A DNA stretch of 34,652 bases from the NCBI RefSeq assembly GCF_024054555.1, contig NZ_JAMXLY010000037.1:1-34652 (forward strand), in the 5' to 3' direction. Numbering within the stretch: position 1 is the stretch's first letter; each line of letters opens with the position of its first letter. The translations under genes and the position numbers were made by a program. The notes under the pieces are model-generated. The model did no database searches. It worked only from the letters and a program-made list of their open reading frames with translations, and was not told the origin of the DNA. Source of the DNA: Segatella cerevisiae (GTDB lineage Bacteria; Bacteroidota; Bacteroidia; Bacteroidales; Bacteroidaceae). This document shows, one piece after another, positions 25,285 through 34,548 of this stretch.

Positions 25285-26301
25285 ATGAAAGATTTAGATT
25301 GGGCTAACTTGTCGTTTGGTTATCTTCCAACCGACTACAATGTTCGCTGCTATTATCGCAACGGGAAATGGGGAGAAATAGAGGTTTGCTCCGATGAAGA
25401 CATTAAAATTCATATTGCAGCAACATGTCTGCACTATGGTCAGGAGGCTTTTGAAGGATTGAAGGCTTACCGTTGTCCTGATGGCAAAGTCCGTGTCTTT
25501 AGAATGGATGAGAACGCAGCCCGTCTGCAAAGTACTTGTAGAGGCATTATGATGCCTGAGGTCCCGACGGAACTTTTTGAGGAGATGGTGAGAAAGGTCG
25601 TGCGTCTGAATCAGGAATACGTCCCTCCTTATGAGAGTGGGGCCACGCTATATGTCCGTCCTTTATTGCTTGGTTTGACTCCTCAGATAGGAGTGCATCC
25701 TTCAACAGAATATGTGTTTCTGATTCTGGTCACACCTGTTGGACCTTATTTTAAGGGTGGATTTTCTACTAATCCGTATGTCATTATCCGTGAATATGAC
25801 CGATCTGCACCTCTGGGGACCGGTATCTATAAAGTCGGCGGCAATTATGCTGCTTCCTTGAAAGCTAACAGTATTGCCCATCAGAAGGGTTATGCCTGTG
25901 AGTTCTATCTGGATGCCAAGGAAAAGAAATACATGGATGAATGTGGTGCTGCCAATTTCTTCGGTATTAAGAATAATACCTATGTAACACCGAAGAGTAC
26001 CAGTATTCTGCCTTCCATTACCAATAAGAGCCTGTGCCAGTTAGCTGAAGATATGGGAATGACCGTCGAACGCCGGAAAATCCCTGAGGAGGAGTTGGCT
26101 ACGTTTGATGAGGCTGGAGCATGTGGTACGGCTGCCGTCATTTCACCTATTTCATATATAGATGATCTGGAAACGGGAAAGCGCTATAACTATGGAGAGA
26201 AACCGGGACCGGTCTCTACCAAATTGTATGATACCCTCCGTGGTATACAGTATGGTACGATTCCTGATAAGCATCACTGGACATTCGTCGTGATAGACTG
26301 A
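25285..26301 (+). CDS. ilvE: Branched-chain amino acid aminotransferase
   Basis: A PLP enzyme that makes or degrades leucine, isoleucine and valine by transamination with glutamate. The 338-residue protein is a fold-type IV aminotransferase of the larger (BCAT group II) kind. CLHYGQEAFEGLKAYR lies near residue 48. The PLP lysine is K183 in GIYKVGGNYAAS, and the cofactor-binding ends are ECGAANFF and EAGACGTAAVISP. The start is ATG 25285 (MKDLDWANLSFGYLP); a GTG two codons earlier is also in frame but less likely. It is a single gene with its own promoter and terminator. Confidence 0.95.
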   Translation: MKDLDWANLSFGYLPTDYNVRCYYRNGKWGEIEVCSDEDIKIHIAATCLHYGQEAFEGLKAYRCPDGKVRVFRMDENAARLQSTCRGIMMPEVPTELFEEMVRKVVRLNQEYVPPYESGATLYVRPLLLGLTPQIGVHPSTEYVFLILVTPVGPYFKGGFSTNPYVIIREYDRSAPLGTGIYKVGGNYAASLKANSIAHQKGYACEFYLDAKEKKYMDECGAANFFGIKNNTYVTPKSTSILPSITNKSLCQLAEDMGMTVERRKIPEEELATFDEAGACGTAAVISPISYIDDLETGKRYNYGEKPGPVSTKLYDTLRGIQYGTIPDKHHWTFVVID

Positions 26302-26423
26302 CCTCTATTTTGAATACGTGAGTTCTACGAAAGTTGATGATGAAGGGAATGATTCTGATTCATTGACGGTATACTGAGGTGTATTCGCCGAACGTACGTC
26401 AATAGCTTAATGTTGTATATTTG

Positions 26424-26454
26424 TGCCTGCCAAATCTTTTGGTAGGCATTTTTT
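26424..26454 (+). terminator. Terminator of ilvE
   Basis: TGCCTGCCAAA (26424-26434) and TTTGGTAGGCA (26438-26448) pair over 11 positions with one G-U wobble, followed by six T. It lies 123 bases after the ilvE stop. Its T-tract overlaps the -33 element of trmB. Confidence 0.8.
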
Positions 26455-26483
26455 GTATGATCCGGTTAAAATCTCTACCTTTG
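26453..26483 (+). promoter_or_regulatory. Promoter of trmB
   Basis: TTG (26453-26455), 20 bases, TACCTTTG (26476-26483): a full consensus. It fixes the trmB start at 26504, because the in-frame extension to 26423 lies upstream of the transcript start. Confidence 0.75.
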
Positions 26484-26503
26484 CAAAGAGAACATTCTAT
26501 ACA

Positions 26504-27274
26504 ATGGGAAAAGGAAAATTAGCGAAATTTGCAGAGATGGAGACATTCAGGAATGTCTTCCAGTATCCTTATTCAGTTTTGGAAAAGGTCCCGTTTGAAA
26601 TGAAGGGGCATTGGAGAGAGATGTATTTTCACAATACGCGCCCTATCATATTGGAACTGGGTTGCGGTAAGGGTGAATATACGGTCGAATTAGGCCGGCT
26701 TTTCCCGCAGGTCAATTTCATCGGGGTCGATATCAAAGGTGCACGGATGTGGACGGGCGCCCGGAAAGCACTTGAGGATGGATTGGAAAATGTCGCTTTC
26801 TTAAGGACGAACATCGAAATGATTGACCGCTTCTTTGATCAGGATGAAGTACAGGAGATATGGTTGACTTTCAGTGACCCTCAGATGAAGAACGCCCGTA
26901 AGCGACTGACAAGTTCTTATTTCCTGAACCGTTACCGGAATTTCTTAATGGATGGAGGTCTTATCCATCTGAAAACAGACTCGAATTTTCTTTTCACCTA
27001 TACCCGGGAGTTGGTGCGCGCCAACCGGTTCGATGTGCCCTTTGCAACTCAAGATCTTTATCATGAAAAGGGACTTGACGATGCAACTCAGAAAATACTC
27101 GGGATACAAACTTATTATGAGAAGATGTGGATCGAGCGGGGTATACCTATTAAGTATATGAAATTCCAACTGCCCCATAAAGGAATCATCCAGGAGCCTG
27201 ATGTAGAGATTCCCTTGGATGATTACCGGAGTTATAGGCGTGACAAGCGGAGCACCCTGGATTACAGTAAGTGA
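26504..27274 (+). CDS. trmB: tRNA (guanine-N7)-methyltransferase
   Basis: Methylates N7 of G46 in the variable loop of tRNAs using S-adenosylmethionine. The 256-residue protein has the AdoMet motif [16 protein letters not shown], then [16 protein letters not shown]. The catalytic-domain motif [17 protein letters not shown] corresponds to the family's F-x-D-P-x-x-K-x-x-H-x-K-R-R, with asparagine-alanine in place of the usual histidine-position residues, as often in Bacteroidetes. The start is ATG 26504 ([15 protein letters not shown]) behind a strong promoter. It converges with the GH115-like gene, 16 bp apart; no clear terminator separates them. Confidence 0.93.
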   Translation: MGKGKLAKFAEMETFRNVFQYPYSVLEKVPFEMKGHWREMYFHNTRPIILELGCGKGEYTVELGRLFPQVNFIGVDIKGARMWTGARKALEDGLENVAFLRTNIEMIDRFFDQDEVQEIWLTFSDPQMKNARKRLTSSYFLNRYRNFLMDGGLIHLKTDSNFLFTYTRELVRANRFDVPFATQDLYHEKGLDDATQKILGIQTYYEKMWIERGIPIKYMKFQLPHKGIIQEPDVEIPLDDYRSYRRDKRSTLDYSK

Positions 27275-27290
27275 CCTCCCTTTTTGTCCT

Positions 27291-29180
27291 TTAATAAGTT
27301 ACAGGGAAAACATAGAATATCCGGTCTTCATCATCGTCATACATCCATTGGTCGAAGACAACATTTGAAGACAAGGCTTTTAATCTGAGCGTATGCTCAC
27401 CCGAGGGAAGGTAGACCGGTATTGTGGTAACGGTCTGTCCTCTGAGTTGATCAGCGAGGGTGGTAGTGGTCGTCACATATTTGAGTGTATTCCCATCGAT
27501 ATTGACGGAATAGGAATAGTCCTTGCCGGGAATGGTGGCTATTCTGATCACCCCGGAATCATCGGAGATATTATCGTTTCTGAAATTAAAAGTCAACTCA
27601 CCGTTTTGTGGTACTTCTACTGCTTCATTGCTATGCCCTAACAGAGGGATGATCGTCGTACCGTACGTTGCATTCGTATAGGAATTGGCATTCAACGCTA
27701 CGACTTGGTCCAGTTCTGCTGCCAGAGGTTGCAGGTCTTCATTCCGTTCAGTATGGTATTGCAGAACTTGCTTGTCGGTCAGTTTTCCCGGGAGATCAGG
27801 TGCGCTGACAGTCGGAAAGTCTGGGTACTCCTTGTTCAGTTTCTGGATTTGTTGATAGGCTTCTAAACTGTTGGCTGCTGCCTCCAGCGCTTCCGTATCT
27901 TGGAAGAACAGTCCTGGGCGAGCGATATGCCTGGCGTCTTGAGCTTCCAGATTCATTTTCGTGGTGTAGGCAGAGACGAGTATCGGATATTTGATATTCG
28001 CGAAATAGGCTTCTTGCTTTTCCTGCGGGACCAGATAATCCTCATGTTCCAAGCGTTTGGCCAAATCCTCCCAAGTTGCGATATATCGGTCCAGTTCGTT
28101 TCCGAATTCACCTGTATTGAAATCTGCTTTATCCAGAAATTCCGGTTTGCAGATTCCTGTAAGCCGATAATATTCGGTCATTAGCGGCAGAAGTTTGGCA
28201 CCAAGAGTGCTGCCGAATTGTAGAGACAACCATTGCTGATAATTGTCGGTCAGGCGATTAGCGTTGGTGTAAGTGGGATTCCATGCCATATTGAAGAAAA
28301 GATCGAGATTATAACTGGCAGCATAGGGCATATGAATGGCTGCAATCCATGTCTTTCGGTCTTGAATCTGCTTGAGAAATTCCAATACATAACCGGGTTG
28401 TTTCTTTGTGATGTCCAGAGGGTGGTCTCTATCCTGCACATAGGCGAGCGGGAGGATGGAAGGATTCTTGATGTTGAATTCATCTTCTACGGAAATACCG
28501 TATTTGGCTGCCAAACTGTGGAAGGACTTACTGTTGAAAGAATGTCGTCCACCGTCATTTGTCACGACCAGATCACCTTTCAGACGGAGAAGCAATTTGA
28601 GGATATTTTCATAATCGTTGTTGTCAGAAGCAGTTTCCTCTTTTGGCAGGACCATGATGCCGCGTCTGGCAACAGCCGGTGATTGAATGGTCTGGAATCC
28701 TGATTTCATAATCAGGTATTTCTGTCTCGTCGGGACAATGTCTGAAAGATCTGCCCACGGGGATACACCTGCCATCTGAGATAACTCCAGAATACCATAG
28801 GCCGTACCTATGCCGTCACTGCCGACAATAATGATTTTCTTCCGCCGGTTGCCGATATAGAAACTTTCTTTTCGGGTAATAAATTTCTTGATCGGGACGA
28901 GGTCTTCGCCCAGGTTCTTGAATTCTTTATTGGAAGCTTTGTCTAGTTGGTAGATTTCTATGGTCGAGTTGTCTTTTCGCTCTGCCCGTCGTCCAGTTAC
29001 AGACTTCATGTCTTGGCTGAACAGATCTACTGCTGTCTGAACGACCGGTGAGACTTTTTTCTGAAGGTTATAACTTACTGCCTGACTGCCATTAAACCAA
29101 ACAACGTCTTGGGCTTTCATGCAAGTGCAGGACAAAGAAGAGGTGATTAGTATCGAAAGAATATATTTAATTTTCATCAA
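27291..29180 (-). CDS. Secreted GH115-like protein lacking the central catalytic part
   Basis: A 629-residue exported protein with a signal peptide or lipoprotein-like start (cysteines at 18 and 20) and the outer domains of GH115 alpha-glucuronidases. The N-terminal domain (about 25-165) includes IIIVGSDGIGTAYGILELSQ and AGVSPWADLSDIVP. A short barrel remnant (about 168-290) has YENILKLLLRLKGDLVV and AAKYGISVEDEF. A helical domain begins at FNMAWNPTYTNANRLTDNY, and a C-terminal Ig-like domain ends at the stop. GH115 enzymes are usually over 800 residues; the barrel segment with the M-R-G-D-G-x-E and W-x-D-D-N-W-G motifs is not visible. Activity is therefore doubtful. It could be a carbohydrate-binding relative. 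It has its own -7 box and stands divergent from mrp. Confidence 0.72.
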   Translation of the reverse strand: MMKIKYILSILITSSLSCTCMKAQDVVWFNGSQAVSYNLQKKVSPVVQTAVDLFSQDMKSVTGRRAERKDNSTIEIYQLDKASNKEFKNLGEDLVPIKKFITRKESFYIGNRRKKIIIVGSDGIGTAYGILELSQMAGVSPWADLSDIVPTRQKYLIMKSGFQTIQSPAVARRGIMVLPKEETASDNNDYENILKLLLRLKGDLVVTNDGGRHSFNSKSFHSLAAKYGISVEDEFNIKNPSILPLAYVQDRDHPLDITKKQPGYVLEFLKQIQDRKTWIAAIHMPYAASYNLDLFFNMAWNPTYTNANRLTDNYQQWLSLQFGSTLGAKLLPLMTEYYRLTGICKPEFLDKADFNTGEFGNELDRYIATWEDLAKRLEHEDYLVPQEKQEAYFANIKYPILVSAYTTKMNLEAQDARHIARPGLFFQDTEALEAAANSLEAYQQIQKLNKEYPDFPTVSAPDLPGKLTDKQVLQYHTERNEDLQPLAAELDQVVALNANSYTNATYGTTIIPLLGHSNEAVEVPQNGELTFNFRNDNISDDSGVIRIATIPGKDYSYSVNIDGNTLKYVTTTTTLADQLRGQTVTTIPVYLPSGEHTLRLKALSSNVVFDQWMYDDDEDRIFYVFPVTY

Positions 29181-29211
29181 TAATTTCCAAATGTCTTTTT
29201 CTAATTCTTCA

Positions 29212-29219
29212 CAAAGGTA
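29212..29219 (-). promoter_or_regulatory. -7 box of the GH115-like gene
   Basis: TACCTTTG on the minus strand fits TAnnTTTG, about 30 bases before the ATG. No TTG at the usual distance; it may need an activator. Confidence 0.5.
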
Positions 29220-29258
29220 GACAAATTCAGACGGTTTCAGAAATATTTTAGTTTTTAT

Positions 29259-29289
29259 TTGTATTTTACACCTTTTATTGATAAATTTG
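29259..29289 (+). promoter_or_regulatory. Promoter of mrp
   Basis: TTG (29259-29261), 20 bases, TAAATTTG (29282-29289): full consensus, divergent from the GH115-like gene. The leader to the ATG at 29518 would be about 220 bases; I see no riboswitch or stable hairpin in it. Confidence 0.65.
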
Positions 29290-29517
29290 CATAAAGAGAA
29301 AACTGGTTGATAGGGTATCAGGGCGTGGGTATCGTCTTTTACGGCACCGAAGTTCCAGGGCTTTCAGAAATCTTATGATGGGTCATAGCTATAGGACCTG
29401 GGATTTTAGCATGAATGTGCAAGGCTGGTTTTCTGAATTCTCAGTCCTAATGTGACAGATGTAGTCAATACATTCAAAATGTTCAAGAAGTTATTCAAAC
29501 GAAAGAAATTTAATAAT

Positions 29518-30621
29518 ATGAATTTATATCCGAAATTAATTAAAGACGCTTTAGCCACTGTGGTCTATCCAGGAACGAAGAAAAATCTTTTGGAGAGTGA
29601 TATGGTGGCTGATAATATTCGAATTGACGGCATGACGGTGTCCTTTTCACTGATTTTCCCGAGGGAAACTGACCCGTTTTTGAAATCGACGGTCAAGGCT
29701 GCGGAAGCGGCCATACACTATGCCATATCCCCGGAGGTACAAGTGACCATCACGACACAGTTTCTGTCGAAGAAAGCTCCCGATCCGGGGAAATTCTTGC
29801 CGGATGTGAAGAATATCATTGCCGTAAGTTCGGGAAAGGGTGGAGTAGGCAAGTCGACAGTAGCCGTAAATCTGGCTATCGCACTATCCCAACTTGGATA
29901 TAAAGTAGGAATATTGGATTGCGATATTTTCGGTCCCTCTATCCCCAAGATGCTGGGACTTGAAGATGCTCGGCCTTATGGAGTTAAGAAAGACGGCCGT
30001 GATTTGATAGAGCCTGTCGATAAGTATGGCATCAAAATCCTTTCCATCGGATTCTTTGTCAATCCGGATACTGCTACGTTGTGGCGGGGAATGATGGCAT
30101 CAAATGCGCTGACTCAGTTGATCCGCGATGCAGATTGGGGGGATCTGGATTATTTCATCCTCGACACGCCTCCTGGGACCAGTGATATTCACTTGACCCT
30201 CCTGCAGTCACTTGCTATTACAGGGGCTGTGATCGTCAGCACACCGCAAAAAGTAGCTTTGGCTGATGCCAGAAAAGGTATAGACATGTATCGCAATGAT
30301 AAAGTCAATGTGCCTATTCTCGGACTGGTGGAGAATATGGCTTGGTTCACGCCTGCAGAACTCCCGCAGAATAAGTATTATATCTTTGGCAAAGAAGGGT
30401 GTAAGCACCTGGCAGAGGAGATGGGTGTACCCCTTCTCGCTCAGATTCCTATCGTCCAAAGTATTTGTGACAGTGGTGATGAAGGAAAACCGGCTGCCCT
30501 GAATGTGGATTCCATCACAGGCCGTGCCTTCATTACGTTCGCTCAAGCTGTCGTTACCGTTACAAACCGGCGTAATGAGAAAATGAAACCAACCAAAGTG
30601 GTTCAGGTAAAAAAGAAATGA
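29518..30621 (+). CDS. mrp: Mrp/ApbC-type iron-sulfur cluster carrier ATPase
   Basis: A P-loop ATPase that carries and delivers Fe-S clusters. The 367-residue protein has a short N-terminal MIP18-like part (about 1-90) and a MinD/Mrp ATPase domain with the deviant Walker A SSGKGGVGKST at about 104-114. It then shows DCDIFGPSIPKMLG and DTPPGTSDIHL. The C-terminal part reads ENMAWFTPAELPQ, where many Mrp proteins have a C-x-x-C pair for cluster binding; that pair is absent here, as I recall for Bacteroides relatives. The start is ATG 29518 (MNLYPKLIKDALATV); an in-frame ATG at 29479 would add a basic stretch MFKKLFKRKK. Confidence 0.9.
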   Translation: MNLYPKLIKDALATVVYPGTKKNLLESDMVADNIRIDGMTVSFSLIFPRETDPFLKSTVKAAEAAIHYAISPEVQVTITTQFLSKKAPDPGKFLPDVKNIIAVSSGKGGVGKSTVAVNLAIALSQLGYKVGILDCDIFGPSIPKMLGLEDARPYGVKKDGRDLIEPVDKYGIKILSIGFFVNPDTATLWRGMMASNALTQLIRDADWGDLDYFILDTPPGTSDIHLTLLQSLAITGAVIVSTPQKVALADARKGIDMYRNDKVNVPILGLVENMAWFTPAELPQNKYYIFGKEGCKHLAEEMGVPLLAQIPIVQSICDSGDEGKPAALNVDSITGRAFITFAQAVVTVTNRRNEKMKPTKVVQVKKK

Positions 30622-30672
30622 TAGCGTTGGGTTCTTTTAAGAGTCCTCTATTGTTTCTCGGAACATTTGGAA

Positions 30673-31269
30673 ATGGATAGAATTGAATCTCTTATCATCG
30701 AACAATTAAGACTGGGTAATGAAAAGGCATACAAATATCTGTATGATCATCATTACCTGGTCTTATGTCATATCGCCTGTCAATATGTACATGATGATTA
30801 CCTATCCGAAACGATAGTCAGTGATGTGATCTTCCATCTCTGGGAAATCAGATCCGACTTGCATATCGAGACCACTATTCGCAGTTATCTGGTCAGTTGC
30901 GTCAGAAACCGTTGTAGGGATTACCTGAAATCGCAATACCATCTCCATGAAATAAAATCTTCAGAGGATATTCCGCCTAATTTCTCCACTTGTTATTTGG
31001 AAAATCAAGATTATCCTTTAGGAAGATTGCTGGAAAAGGAACTGGAGAAGCAAATTAATCTGTCGGTCGACCGGCTACCGCCACAATGCCGGCAAGTTTT
31101 CAGATTAAGTCGCTTTGAGGGAAAACATAATCAGGAAATCGCTGACCAATTGGGCATTAGTATCAATACTGTGAAATATCACTTACGATATGCTTTGGCT
31201 TTTTTGAAGAAAGACCTGCAAAAATACCTTATTTTGGTATTATCTTTTATCCTATATTATTTTTTTTGA
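30673..31269 (+). CDS. ECF sigma factor of the Bacteroidetes glycan-uptake type
   Basis: A 198-residue sigma-70 family protein. Region 2 (about 10-90) includes EKAYKYLYDHHYLVL, SETIVSDVIFHLWEIR and RSYLVSCVRNRCRDYL. Region 4 (about 125-185) has LPPQCRQVFRLSRFEGKHN followed by the helix-turn-helix QEIADQLGISINTVKYHL. The C-terminus ends in a hydrophobic tail, which is unusual for a soluble sigma factor. The start is ATG 30673 (MDRIESLIIEQLRLG). With the FecR-like gene 62 bp downstream and a SusC-like receptor after it, this is the standard trans-envelope signalling layout that switches on a glycan-uptake locus. Confidence 0.92.
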   Translation: MDRIESLIIEQLRLGNEKAYKYLYDHHYLVLCHIACQYVHDDYLSETIVSDVIFHLWEIRSDLHIETTIRSYLVSCVRNRCRDYLKSQYHLHEIKSSEDIPPNFSTCYLENQDYPLGRLLEKELEKQINLSVDRLPPQCRQVFRLSRFEGKHNQEIADQLGISINTVKYHLRYALAFLKKDLQKYLILVLSFILYYFF

Positions 31270-31331
31270 AAAAAAGAAGAGTTACACCTACCCCTATATC
31301 TATTTTAATCGTCTTGCAAGTATAAATATCA

Positions 31332-32330
31332 ATGGAAAATCCAAACGATCATATAGAAGACTTGATGATCCGCCTTTTTGAAAATGACTTGGACTCGACT
31401 GGCCGGAAAGAATTGGAAGATTGGATAGCCCTCTCTCCCGAGCATCAAAAACAGTTCTATGATGAGCAGGAAATTTGGTTTTCTGTGGAGGATAGGCGTT
31501 TACAGTCTAAATACGATAAGGAAAAGGCATTTGAGTTGTTCCGTAAGCGTGTAGCTGCAGTTTCTCACGCCAAGTCCCATCAATTCAAGCGATGGATGAA
31601 ATATGCGGCAGGGCTGGTGATTTTAGGGGTACTCGTATCTGCTGCCTTTTTCTATGGCAGAAATAAGATGACTGCACAATTTGCTGAAGTTGTGATAGAA
31701 TCTCCGAGAGGAGGACTGAGCAAGATAAATTTACCGGATGGAACGAGTGTCTGGTTGAATTCCAATTCAAAGATAATTTATTCCCAAGGTTATGGGATTA
31801 CAGACAGGAAAGTCCGGTTAGTCGGTGAAGGCTATTTTGAGGTAAAGAGGAATCAGAAGTTGCCTTTCAGCATCAGCTCAGGCAACTTGCTGATTCATGA
31901 TCTGGGTACTCAGTTTAATGTCCGGAATTATTCCTCTGATGCGGAAGCCGAGATAACTTTGACAGAAGGTAAAGTGTCGTTCCAGGACTTACGGAACATA
32001 AAGACCGTATATTATCTGCAGCCTAACCAGAAGGCAGTGATTGCCAAGGCTAGTGGCATTGTCAAACTTAAAAATTGTGATGCAGTTGCGAATAGTCAGT
32101 GGACCACAGGCCAACTTATATTTGATGGACAGTCGATGCAATATCTGATCCAGACCTTGGAGCGGAGCTATAATGTTAAGATAAATGTTATGAATCCTGC
32201 CGTGATGAGATGTCATTTTTACGGTGATTTCTTGAGGCATGATCAAAGTCTGAATGAAGTCTTGAGGGCCTTGTCCTCAACTGGAAAGTTCAGATACCGT
32301 ATACAAGGGAATCAGGTGACAATATACTGA
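31332..32330 (+). CDS. FecR-family anti-sigma factor
   Basis: Holds the preceding sigma factor inactive until the outer-membrane receptor signals. The 332-residue protein has a cytoplasmic N-terminal part (DDDL-type ENDLDSTGRKELEDWI), one membrane segment at about 93-111 (YAAGLVILGVLVSAAFFYG) and a periplasmic FecR domain. That domain contains PRGGLSKINLPDGTSVWLNS and GEGYFEVKRNQKLPF. A C-terminal DUF4974-like part follows (LERSYNVKINV; ends GNQVTIY). All are typical of SusC-linked anti-sigma factors. It lies 235 bp before the SusC-like gene; that gap holds only a nine-codon frame (MKKEKDDY) and AT-rich sequence before the receptor start. Confidence 0.93.
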   Translation: MENPNDHIEDLMIRLFENDLDSTGRKELEDWIALSPEHQKQFYDEQEIWFSVEDRRLQSKYDKEKAFELFRKRVAAVSHAKSHQFKRWMKYAAGLVILGVLVSAAFFYGRNKMTAQFAEVVIESPRGGLSKINLPDGTSVWLNSNSKIIYSQGYGITDRKVRLVGEGYFEVKRNQKLPFSISSGNLLIHDLGTQFNVRNYSSDAEAEITLTEGKVSFQDLRNIKTVYYLQPNQKAVIAKASGIVKLKNCDAVANSQWTTGQLIFDGQSMQYLIQTLERSYNVKINVMNPAVMRCHFYGDFLRHDQSLNEVLRALSSTGKFRYRIQGNQVTIY

Positions 32331-32565
32331 TAGTATCTATATTAATTATTTAAATGATTAAAACCATGAAAAAAGAAAAAGATGATTATTGAATAAAGGA
32401 GACAAAAATAGGAATGAGAAGATGTTGCAGATCTTCCCATTCGGTATCTCTAAACATTCTATGGATGATGGAATGGCTTGAGAATAATGCAAAGATAACA
32501 TTTTTCTCATACCCTTTCTGATACTGTAAATAATTTAAATATTAATTTTTTAATTTTAATTTATT

Positions 32566-34548
32566 ATGAATTACAAACACAAAGTGTTATTATTATTAGC
32601 TACCTTGTCGATTAGTATAGGAGCCTTTTCTCAGAATCTAAATCTAAGGTTCCAAAATATTACAGTTCGCAAGGCGATAATAGAACTTAAACAGAAAACA
32701 GGATATTCCTTTGTTTATGAAAGGGCAGATTTGGATACAAAGAAAAAGGTTACCGTCAATGCCCAATCTATAAATGAGGCAGTAAGACAAATTTTACAAG
32801 GACAGAACGCGACCTATGAAATTCAAGGAAAGTCAATTATTGTGAGGCATCGAATGCCGGGATCTACACAACCGAGGAGAGAGGATGTTCAACAGCAGAA
32901 ATCCACTATTAAGGCTTCTGGTCGGGTAACTGACGAGAAGGGTGAACCTGTTATTGGAGCAACTGTCATGGAAAGAGGAACGAGTAATGGAACTGTTACA
33001 GATTTAGATGGTCGTTATTCTTTGGCTGTTCCAGAAGGAAGTGATTTGGAGATATCCTATATTGGTTATAAAAGTGCTGATTTTCGTGCAGGAGTGAGTA
33101 AGAGTATTGTCTTGGTAGAAAATTCTAGATCTTTAAATGAAGTTGTGGTCGTTGGATATGGGACTCAAAAGAAAGCAGATTTAACAGGGTCTGTTTCGAG
33201 TATTTCTATTAAAGATATGGGGGATCGACCTATTACAAATTCAACAACTTTACTTGAAGGAACTGCTTCTGGTGTTTATGCGTTACAAAAATCCGGCCAG
33301 CCGGGATCTGATGGTGCAGTAATTAATATTCGTGGTGTTGGAACATTAAATAATAGTGATCCTTTGGTTATAATTGACGGATTTCCAGGAAATATGAGTG
33401 ATGTTGATGCCAGTGAGATCAGTTCTATTTCTGTTTTGAAGGACGCTGCATCAGCTTCAATTTATGGTAACCGTGCTGCAAATGGTGTTATTCTTATTAC
33501 TACTAAAAAGGGTGCTGCAGGAAAAGCCAATGTATCTTATACTGGTTACTTTGGGATACAAAAAGCTACTCGATTACCCAAAACTCTAAACTCTTATCAA
33601 TATGTTACTCTTTATAATGAAGCATGTCAAAATATGGGTATGAGTAATAAATATTCTGATGATGTAGTTGCAAAATATAAGGCTGGTACAGATCCAATGT
33701 ATCCAAATAATAATTATTTTGATATTTATTATCATACAGCAAATATGCAGAATCATCGTGTCAATGTAAGTGGGGGGAGTGATAATTTCCAGTATGCTAT
33801 AATGTTAGGTTATTTAGATCAAGATGGGATACTGGTAGATACGAAATATCGTAAAACTGATTTTCGTACGAATTTGGATTCATACTTTCTAAATAAGACT
33901 TTACGTTTTACTACGCGTTTTTCTGGTAATATGGGCACACAGATCCAGCCTACGGATCTTTGGAGTACCATTTGGTATTCTACTAATGCTCCTATTTTTC
34001 CATTAAAAGCTAATGATGGTATGTGGATGACAGTAAATGGTGAACGTAACTATTATGGTGAAGCTAAAGAGGGTAGCACAACTAACAACAAACGTTATAA
34101 CTTTAATGGGCAAGTTGAGAGCGAATACAAATTCCTTGATGGCTTTAGCGTACAACTAACTTATGGATATAATGTTGAATTTGGAGATATAAATGCTTTT
34201 AATGCTAACGTCACTTTGGAAAACATGGATGGTTCGACTAAGAGTTTAGCGTCAAATCTTACAATTACTAATTCTACTAATACTCAATCTTTACTTACTG
34301 GATTATTAAAATATAATCATAGGTTTGGTATGCATACAGTTGGTGCTATGGCAGGTTATTCCGAAGAGTATTTTAGATGGAAATGGAATTCTGGCTATCG
34401 TTCTGGGTTTATTAATAATACACAACGTGAGCTCAATTTAGGAGATGCTTCTTCTCAAACTAATAATTCAGGAGATTATGATCTTGGTTTACAATCATTT
34501 TTTGGCCGTTTAAATTATAATTATGACCCGTTGGCGGAATTAATTTAG
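32566..34548 (+). pseudogene. SusC/RagA-family TonB-linked receptor, interrupted by an insertion sequence
   Basis: A glycan-importer receptor. A signal peptide (about 1-22) is followed by a secretin/TonB N-terminal domain (about 24-90). That domain contains RFQNITVRKAIIELKQKTG and is the signalling part for the FecR/sigma pair. A CarboxypepD_reg-like domain (about 115-200; GRVTDEKGEPVIGATV) and the plug come next, with SLNEVVVVGYGTQKKADLTG and SVLKDAASASIYGNRAANG. The barrel runs up to FFGRLNYNYD at about residue 654, where relatives continue for about 400 residues. The frame leaves the family at 34526 and stops at 34546. The sequence is AT-rich (15 G+C in 60 bases at 33601-33660, versus 34 in 60 at 14701-14760), suggesting recent acquisition. 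No SusD gene is in view. Confidence 0.88.

Noticed and set aside
26416..26423. TATATTTG as an additional promoter
   Set aside because: No TTG at the right distance, and it would transcribe only into the ilvE terminator.
29296..29517. Riboswitch or attenuator in the long mrp leader
   Set aside because: Only short 5-base pairings were found; no known motif or T-tract hairpin.
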